From assembly GCA_016297855.1 (NCBI GenBank), contig JAEDFW010000052.1, forward strand, positions 1-12,333: DNA of 12,333 nt, given 5' to 3'. This document shows positions 7,180-12,333 of the stretch, piece after piece. This DNA is from Oscillospiraceae bacterium (GTDB lineage Bacteria > Bacillota > Clostridia > Oscillospirales > Oscillospiraceae). How positions within the stretch are numbered: the first letter of the stretch is position 1; every line of letters begins with the position of its first letter. The position numbers and the translations under genes were made by a program. Below the pieces are notes generated by a model. That model worked only from the letters and a program-made list of their open reading frames with translations. It did no database searches and was not told the origin of the DNA.

Positions 7180-7207
7180 ATTTAGCCTGTCGGTCAAATC
7201 ATTTAGC
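7180..7207. promoter_or_regulatory. Candidate response-regulator operator: direct repeats 21 bp apart
   Basis: ATTTAGC occurs at 7180-7186 and again at 7201-7207 on the plus strand, start-to-start 21 bp, or two helical turns. AraC-type regulators often bind two direct half-sites at this period. Relative to the importer TATAAT box, whose start point would fall near 7136, the repeats cover about -44 to -71, just upstream of the weak -35. The regulator is probably the response regulator encoded at 9105. Confidence 0.5.
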
Positions 7208-7217
7208 GTTTTATGTG

Positions 7218-7229
7218 TTTTGGCCAAAA
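7218..7229. repeat. 12-bp perfect palindrome TTTTGGCCAAAA
   Basis: A perfect 12-bp palindrome, extended by G at the left and its complement-side G mismatch at the right, lies between the direct repeats and the kinase promoter, about 41-52 bp upstream of the predicted start point. It could be an operator for a dimeric regulator; nothing in the sequence names that regulator. Confidence 0.4.
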
Positions 7230-7234
7230 GTATC

Positions 7235-7263
7235 TTTCCCGGCAGCGCTTTCTTTGGTATAAT
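7235..7263 (+). promoter_or_regulatory. Probable promoter of the kinase-regulator-glucosidase operon
   Basis: TATAAT at 7258-7263 lies 43 bp before the chosen kinase ATG. At 17 bp spacing the -35 is TTTCCC (7235-7240), weak. The -10 sits in the centre of a short palindrome TGGTA-TAAT-TACCA (7255-7268), so a repressor could cover it. Confidence 0.5.
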
Positions 7264-7290
7264 TACCACATAGATGATACCGTTCAGGAA

Positions 7291-7296
7291 AAGGAG
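7291..7296 (+). promoter_or_regulatory. Ribosome binding site that favours the kinase start at 7307
   Basis: AAGGAG lies 10 nt before ATG 7307. The ATG at 7274 has no site before it and lies only a few bases after the predicted transcription start; GTG 7298 is only 1 nt from the site. Confidence 0.65.
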
Positions 7297-7306
7297 CGTG
7301 AATGGT

Positions 7307-9100
7307 ATGAAAAAGGTCAAAAAGCTTCGTTATAAACTGATGATCGTATTTCTATCTCTGATGATCCTGACATTAATCTGTGTGATTGCCGTGACGCACA
7401 GCAAATCTCTTTCGGTCATCCGTGAGCAGTCTCTGCAGCTGAACCGGCGTCTGGTGGCTGCGGGTGTTGAAAAGCTCGACACCTCGTATACTCAGCTCAA
7501 TCGCATCTACCAGTCGGTCTATCTGAATGAGGATTTTCGCGAGCTGCTGCGCAGGCAAAATCGCAGCACCAGCCTCAACTCAGACGCGGAGCTTGCCAAA
7601 AATGTGTTTTTGTCGGTGCTCAGCAGCAGAACAGACCTGTACAGTATGATTTTTATCGATATGCAGGGGCGGCTGTTCTACGCCACGCGCGACGAAGCGG
7701 GCTTTTATCCGGATTACCGCAGCTGCGCGCCTCCGGAGGAATACCTGCAGCAGCTCACGCATCTGGACGAATGGCAAAGCGGACTCCGGCTGCTTCCGAC
7801 ACACGAACACATGCCGCTTCGAAGCACTGACACGGCCGCGCCGCTGGTCTACTCCGCCGCACGCAAAATTGTAAACACCGAACTTGGCTTTTCTGCCGCC
7901 GGAATTCTTTTTATCACCATTGATTTAAGCGACATGGAGCGGCTAACAGATCTCATACGTCCGGACGATTCGTCCGTCACCTATATTGCCAATACCGATG
8001 GGCGCGTAATTTTTGATTCTTCCGGCGAGCGAACCGGTGGAAATCTTCCGAAAGCGTTTTTGGATCGGTTTTCTGGCGATATGCTGCAGGACGTCACGCT
8101 GCGCGACGGCAGACCCTATGTCATGGTCTGGGCCAGAGCTGAAGCAAGCGACTGGTACGTATTGACGCTCATTCCGGAGGCCGCCTACGCCGCCGACGCA
8201 CTGCATGTTTCTACATCGATCCTCGTTACTGCGCTCATAGCCGTTTTTCTCGTGATCGTTTTCACAACACTTACTTCGCGTATGATCAGCCGACCCATTG
8301 AGGATCTAGCCTCTGTCATGGGGCAGTCGGGGCTTCAGGATCTGGGCAGACGCGTTGAGATCAGCGGAAATGACGAGATTGCGCAGCTCGGAGAAAGCTT
8401 TAACCATCTGATGGAAAATTTACAGACTTCCATTCACAACGAGTATGAGCTGCAGCTTCAGCAGAAAGAGGCTACCATCCGCGCGCTGCAGGCGCAGCTC
8501 AATCCACATTTTCTGTATAATGTGCTGCAGTCTATGGGCAGTATCGCACTCGTCAACGGCGTGCCGGAAATCTCCGCCATGTCGACAGCGCTGGGGAACA
8601 TTCTGCGCTATAACATCAAGGGGGAAAACGCACTGACCACTGTGCGAGACGAACTTGCATATACACGTGACTACCTGTCCATTCAAAAGATCCGTTTCGG
8701 TGACCGGTTGGACTATCTTATTGACATTCCTGAGTATATCATGCAGGGGCTCATCCCGCGCGTATCGATCCAGCCGATGGTGGAAAACGCCATCATCCAC
8801 GGCTTTGAGCAGCGGCAGGAGCCCGGCACCATCTGCATCCGGGGCTGGACGGCGGATGATCGGCTGCTGATTGAGGTTGCCGACGACGGTCAGGGCATCG
8901 CGCCGGAACGTCTCGCGCAGATCCGAAGCCAGCTAACTTGTCTGGACGATCGGGCGCAGACGCCCGCACTTGGCATTGGCATACGCAATCTGCATGCGAG
9001 GCTGAAGCTGCTGTATGAAACAGCAGGCACGCTGCGCATTGAAAGCGAGCCTGCTGTGGGCACAGTCATCCAGATCGAAGTTCCGTTCATAAAGGAGTGA
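7307..9100 (+). CDS. Membrane sensor histidine kinase, YesM-like
   Basis: 597 residues from ATG 7307. It senses an extracellular cue and phosphorylates the response regulator encoded next. Order of parts: a short basic N-terminus; membrane helix 1 (about 11-29); a large extracellular region (about 31-300) of the dCache type seen in YesM-like kinases; membrane helix 2 (about 303-322); HAMP linker (about 323-375); a His_kinase domain with phospho-acceptor H401 in QLNPHFLYN; and a HATPase domain with N box N494 (VENAIIHG), G1 box D-D-G-Q-G (526-530) and G2 box GIGIRN (556-561). All catalytic residues are present. It is transcribed divergently from the importer operon and joined to the regulator gene by a 4-bp gap. 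The signal is probably the sugar or the loaded binding protein (inference). Confidence 0.93.
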   Translation: MKKVKKLRYKLMIVFLSLMILTLICVIAVTHSKSLSVIREQSLQLNRRLVAAGVEKLDTSYTQLNRIYQSVYLNEDFRELLRRQNRSTSLNSDAELAKNVFLSVLSSRTDLYSMIFIDMQGRLFYATRDEAGFYPDYRSCAPPEEYLQQLTHLDEWQSGLRLLPTHEHMPLRSTDTAAPLVYSAARKIVNTELGFSAAGILFITIDLSDMERLTDLIRPDDSSVTYIANTDGRVIFDSSGERTGGNLPKAFLDRFSGDMLQDVTLRDGRPYVMVWARAEASDWYVLTLIPEAAYAADALHVSTSILVTALIAVFLVIVFTTLTSRMISRPIEDLASVMGQSGLQDLGRRVEISGNDEIAQLGESFNHLMENLQTSIHNEYELQLQQKEATIRALQAQLNPHFLYNVLQSMGSIALVNGVPEISAMSTALGNILRYNIKGENALTTVRDELAYTRDYLSIQKIRFGDRLDYLIDIPEYIMQGLIPRVSIQPMVENAIIHGFEQRQEPGTICIRGWTADDRLLIEVADDGQGIAPERLAQIRSQLTCLDDRAQTPALGIGIRNLHARLKLLYETAGTLRIESEPAVGTVIQIEVPFIKE

Positions 9101-9104
9101 GAAC

Positions 9105-10634
9105 ATGCTCCGCGTACTGATCGTAGAAGATGAAGCGTGGATCCGGCAAGGACTTATCAAAAGTATCAACTGGGAAAAGCTCAACATGGTCTTGGCGGGC
9201 GAAGCAGAAAACGGCGAAGCTGCGTTGCAGCTGCTTTCCGGCACGCAGGTCGATATTATCCTGACCGATATGAAGATGCCCGTATGTGATGGCAAAAGCC
9301 TGTTGCAGGAAATTGAGCGAAGAGCGCTTGACTGCGAGATCATCGTTTTGAGCGAATACACGGACTTCGTCTATACCCGGCAGGCCATCCACTCACACGT
9401 GAGCGACTATCTGCTCAAACCCGTTGATCCGCAGCATCTGAACGACGTTCTGTCTGAGGCGGCCAAGCGTCTGACAGAGCAGCAGCTGCACAGGATCTCG
9501 AAAGACCCGTATCGGAATCTGTTTCAGGCGGCGCTTTCACATGGCTCGGATGCGCAGTATCTCGCAGTATACCGGAAATATGCCGCGAAGCTGCGCAGCG
9601 GAGACATTGTGGTATCCGCCGTTCAGCTGGAAGATGCTCCGGCAGAGCCTGACGAGTTACCGCCGGAGTTGAGGCGGCAGCTGGAACGGGCGCCCTATCG
9701 CACGCAAGCGCTGCGCGATCATACCGGGCTTCCTGTTTTCTACCTCTTTTCCATGATACCGGGACGCTATACAGCTGCGCAGGACAAAATCTATCGTGAG
9801 TGGCTGCAGAGCCTGTTTTCGTCGCTGCAAACCGGCGGTAAGCGACTGCGGATCGGCATCGCCAGAGAGGCGGCATCTGCCGACAAGCTGCGTAAGTCGG
9901 TGGCAGAAGCGGCAGATGCGCTGCAGTACCTGCGCTGCGGACAGGGAGACATCATCCATTTTGATTGTGTCAGCGCGTCTGCTACGCAGCCGCTGCCGCA
10001 GGCATGGAACGAAGCGCAGCTTGTGGAACTGCTGTCACGGTGTGCAAAACAAGAGGCGGCTGTTGTGAAGCAGGCGCTGCTTCAGACCTTCTGCAGGCAG
10101 GAGTTGGGGTATCTTCCCGCGCTTCGCAGTGCATTGATCGATTTTACCCTGACTCTCGAGCGCTGCAGCGGCAAGGCCGGTTATACCGTCAACATCACAA
10201 ACGCACTGGGTGAAAACTATATTGACCGCATTGGGCGCATCGAATGGCCGGAGGAAGCCGGACAGTTCCTCGACGAGATGCTGCAGGCCGTGCTGGACGT
10301 AATTGCTTCCAAGCGCGCACTGACGACAACGGATGTGGTGGATGAGATCATCCGGCAGATTGAAACGCAGTATATGGACGAAATCAGCCTGATGCAGATC
10401 TCCCAGCGCTATCACATCAACTATGTCCATCTCAGCCGGCGCTTCAAAGAGCATACCGGCAAGACATTCACAGAATATCTTCTGCAGGTACGCATGCACA
10501 AAGCCCGGCAGCTGATGCAGACTTACGGCTATTCGCTCAAGCAGGCCGCGCCGCTGGTCGGCTACAGCAACCCATATTATTTTATCAGCAGCTATAAACG
10601 CTATTTTGAGCAGGAAACGGAGGAACAAACATGA
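9105..10634 (+). CDS. AraC-type response regulator, YesN-like
   Basis: 509 residues; AAGGAG inside the last codons of the kinase gene lies 7 nt before ATG 9105, indicating translational coupling. The N-terminal receiver domain (about 1-120) has the acidic pair E8-D9, phospho-acceptor D55 (ILTDMKMP), switch S83 and K105 (LLKPVD). A long middle region (about 125-405) without a motif I can name is usual for YesN proteins. The C-terminal AraC DNA-binding domain (about 410-505) has two helix-turn-helix units: SLMQISQRYHINYVHLSRRF with KEHTGKTFTEYL, and YSLKQAAPLVGYSNPYYF with SSYKRYF. It is cytoplasmic and probably activates the importer operon from the 21-bp-spaced repeats at 7180-7207. Its TGA overlaps the ATG of the glucosidase gene. 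Confidence 0.93.
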   Translation: MLRVLIVEDEAWIRQGLIKSINWEKLNMVLAGEAENGEAALQLLSGTQVDIILTDMKMPVCDGKSLLQEIERRALDCEIIVLSEYTDFVYTRQAIHSHVSDYLLKPVDPQHLNDVLSEAAKRLTEQQLHRISKDPYRNLFQAALSHGSDAQYLAVYRKYAAKLRSGDIVVSAVQLEDAPAEPDELPPELRRQLERAPYRTQALRDHTGLPVFYLFSMIPGRYTAAQDKIYREWLQSLFSSLQTGGKRLRIGIAREAASADKLRKSVAEAADALQYLRCGQGDIIHFDCVSASATQPLPQAWNEAQLVELLSRCAKQEAAVVKQALLQTFCRQELGYLPALRSALIDFTLTLERCSGKAGYTVNITNALGENYIDRIGRIEWPEEAGQFLDEMLQAVLDVIASKRALTTTDVVDEIIRQIETQYMDEISLMQISQRYHINYVHLSRRFKEHTGKTFTEYLLQVRMHKARQLMQTYGYSLKQAAPLVGYSNPYYFISSYKRYFEQETEEQT

Positions 10635-12286
10635 ACGATGCGTGGTGGAAAAACGCGGTCATCTATCAAATCTATCCCCGCAGCTTCTGCGACAGCAACG
10701 CCGACGGGATCGGCGATCTGCGTGGCATTTTGCAGCGTCTGGATTACCTCCGGGAGCTGGGCGTCGACGTCATCTGGCTCAGTCCAATCTACGCCTCACC
10801 CAACGCAGACAACGGTTATGACATCAGCGACTATCGCGCCATCCATCCGGATTTTGGTACAATGCAGGATTTTGACTGTCTGCTTTCTCAGATCCATGCG
10901 CGCGGCATGAAGCTGGTGATGGATCTGGTGGTCAACCACACCTCGGACGAGCATATATGGTTTCAACAGGCGCGGCAGTCAAAAGACAACCCATATCACG
11001 ACTATTACATCTGGCGGGATAATCATGGCGGCCCGCCCAACAACTGGAACTCATGGTTTGGCGGCCCGGCATGGGAATATAACCCGCCGACAGACGAGTA
11101 CTATCTGCACATCTTCGCAAAGAAGCAGCCCGATCTCAACTGGCGCAATCCAAGACTGCGCAGAGAGATTTACGACATGATGTGCTGGTGGCTCAACAAA
11201 GGCGTTGACGGTTTCCGCATGGACGTAATCAGTCTGATCTCCAAGCCGAAGGCACTTCCGGACGATCCCAACGGCGATTTGTCGCCCTATTGCATAAACG
11301 GTCCGCACGTACATGAATACCTGCAGGAAATGCATGAACAGGTGCTCTGCCACTATGATATCATGACCGTGGGCGAATGTCCCGGTATTACGGTGGAAGA
11401 AGCTAAAAAATACGCCGGCGCAGACCGGCATGAGCTCAACATGGTCTTCCACTTTGAGCATACCAGTCTCACCGACGGGCCGTATGGGAAATGGACAAAT
11501 GCCAGAACCCCGCTCCCCGCGCTCAAAAAAACGCTTGCCAAGTGGCAGCAAGGCCTGCGCGGCACAGCCTGGAACTGCCTGTTCTGGGGCAATCACGATC
11601 AGCCGCGCGCCGTGTCGAAGTTTGGCTGTGATCTGCCGGAATACCGCGACCGTTCGGCGAAAATGCTCTGTGCGTGCCTGTATCTGATGCAGGGTACGGC
11701 GTATGTCTATCAGGGCGAGGAACTGGGTATGACAAACCCGGGCTTTTTCAGTCTGGAGCAGTACCGAGACGTTGAGACGCTCAACGCCTATCATAACCTC
11801 GTGGGCAGTGGCGTGCTTGATAAGCGCACCATGCTGGAATACCTCGCCTGCACGAGCCGCGACAATGCACGTACACCCATGCAATGGACAGCTGGCGCCT
11901 GTGCGGGGTTTACCGCGGGTGATCCGTGGATCAGTCCCGGGCGGAACTTCCGGGCCGCCAACGCCGAACGGGAACTGACGGACAACGATTCGGTCTACCA
12001 CTTCTACCGCAGGCTTCTGGCCTTCCGCAAGCAAAGCCCTATTGTCCGTGACGGCGAGTTTACGCTGCTCTGGCCGGAGGATGAACGGATTTTTGCCTAC
12101 CGCAGAGCGTATCAGGGGCAGACACTTTCTGTCCTGTGCAATTTCTCAAAAGAGATCGCCTCTCTGCCGGAGCCTGCGGCTGCACGAGGCGAGGTTCTCT
12201 TTTCAAACTATACCCCGCCGCATACAGACGGTGTGCTCGCACCGTTTGAGGTAATCGTGACATTACAAAGCTCCGCACCTTCGTAA
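10631..12286 (+). CDS. GH13 subfamily 31-like glucosidase, probably oligo-1,6-glucosidase
   Basis: 551 residues; ATG 10631 overlaps the regulator stop (ATGA), with GGAGG 7 nt upstream. It releases glucose from the non-reducing end of short alpha-glucosides in the cytoplasm; no signal peptide is present. Length and motifs match Bacillus oligo-1,6-glucosidases (about 558 residues): WWKNAVIYQIYPRSF at the start, a calcium-loop-like D21-S-N-A-D-G-I-G-D, region I D98-L-V-V-N102-H, QPDLNWRNP (166-174), nucleophile D198 in GFRMDV, acid/base E249 (VGEC), and N321-H322-D323-Q-P-R. The residue after the nucleophile is Val199; in this subfamily Val favours alpha-1,6 bonds, while Ala or Thr favours alpha-1,4. 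Alternatives are trehalose-6-phosphate hydrolase or dextran glucosidase; no trehalose transporter is nearby. A terminator hairpin follows. Confidence 0.92.
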   Translation: MNDAWWKNAVIYQIYPRSFCDSNADGIGDLRGILQRLDYLRELGVDVIWLSPIYASPNADNGYDISDYRAIHPDFGTMQDFDCLLSQIHARGMKLVMDLVVNHTSDEHIWFQQARQSKDNPYHDYYIWRDNHGGPPNNWNSWFGGPAWEYNPPTDEYYLHIFAKKQPDLNWRNPRLRREIYDMMCWWLNKGVDGFRMDVISLISKPKALPDDPNGDLSPYCINGPHVHEYLQEMHEQVLCHYDIMTVGECPGITVEEAKKYAGADRHELNMVFHFEHTSLTDGPYGKWTNARTPLPALKKTLAKWQQGLRGTAWNCLFWGNHDQPRAVSKFGCDLPEYRDRSAKMLCACLYLMQGTAYVYQGEELGMTNPGFFSLEQYRDVETLNAYHNLVGSGVLDKRTMLEYLACTSRDNARTPMQWTAGACAGFTAGDPWISPGRNFRAANAERELTDNDSVYHFYRRLLAFRKQSPIVRDGEFTLLWPEDERIFAYRRAYQGQTLSVLCNFSKEIASLPEPAAARGEVLFSNYTPPHTDGVLAPFEVIVTLQSSAPS

Positions 12287-12297
12287 AGAAACACGCA

Positions 12298-12326
12298 GCC
12301 GCTGCAAACCACAAGTTTGCAGCGGC
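12298..12326 (+). terminator. Probable terminator of the regulator-glucosidase operon
   Basis: A perfect 12-bp stem (12298-12309 pairs with 12315-12326, GCCGCTGCAAAC and its complement) with a 5-nt loop lies 12 nt after the glucosidase stop. AGTTTCG follows and then the window ends, so the U-tract is seen only in part. Confidence 0.75.
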
Positions 12327-12333
12327 AGTTTCG

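Noticed and set aside
7240..7253. Possible CcpA cre site near the kinase promoter
   Set aside because: CGGCAGCGCTTTCT keeps the central CG and some flanking bases but misses several conserved cre positions, including both ends; too weak to call.
7274..7306. Eleven-residue longer kinase start at ATG 7274
   Set aside because: No ribosome binding site precedes it, and it falls within a few bases of the predicted transcription start.
11051..12034. 327-codon minus-strand reading frame inside the glucosidase gene
   Set aside because: It is fully antisense to a gene with intact catalytic motifs, and its translation has no coherent domain.

Overview
The window looks like chromosomal DNA from a low-to-moderate GC Bacillota bacterium, most likely a gut-type Clostridia (Oscillospiraceae/Lachnospiraceae-like). 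This is an inference from strong AGGAGG-type ribosome binding sites, a lipoprotein-anchored sugar-binding protein, a YesM/YesN-type histidine kinase and AraC-type response regulator pair, and GH13 enzymes of the Firmicutes type. I see no rRNA, tRNA, CRISPR array or intact mobile element.

Layout. (1) 1-1551, plus strand: the 3' part of a ViaA-like von Willebrand factor A (MIDAS) gene that is cut by the window edge. (2) 1552-2168: a region with no confident gene. It holds a strong bidirectional terminator (1607-1644), a small hypothetical minus-strand ORF (1682-1906), and what looks like the decayed start of a membrane or secreted protein gene (2132 down to 1992) with a perfectly placed Shine-Dalgarno but an ACG start. 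(3) 2169-7105, minus strand: a sugar-import operon in the order lipoprotein binding protein, MalF-like permease, MalG-like permease, GH13 amylase carrying a C-terminal starch-binding-like module. (4) 7106-7306: a divergent control region with two promoters, a direct repeat at exactly 21 bp, and two palindromes. (5) 7307-12286, plus strand: a tightly coupled operon of sensor kinase, AraC-type response regulator and GH13 subfamily 31-like glucosidase, closed by a hairpin at 12298-12326.

How it works together (inference). The two-component pair probably senses an alpha-glucan oligosaccharide outside the cell and switches on the divergent importer operon through the 21-bp-spaced repeats. The lipoprotein captures maltodextrin or isomalto-oligosaccharide and the two permeases import it. 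They are energised by an ATPase encoded elsewhere, since none is present here. The two GH13 enzymes, neither with a visible export signal, then cut the imported oligosaccharides in the cytoplasm: the CGTase/amylase-like enzyme acts on alpha-1,4 bonds, and the glucosidase, from the valine after its nucleophile, probably on alpha-1,6 bonds. The parts belong to known families. The more unusual points are the control region, the stable hairpin between the binding protein and permease genes, the apparently intracellular amylase with a starch-binding-like module, and the gene relic at the end of the import operon.
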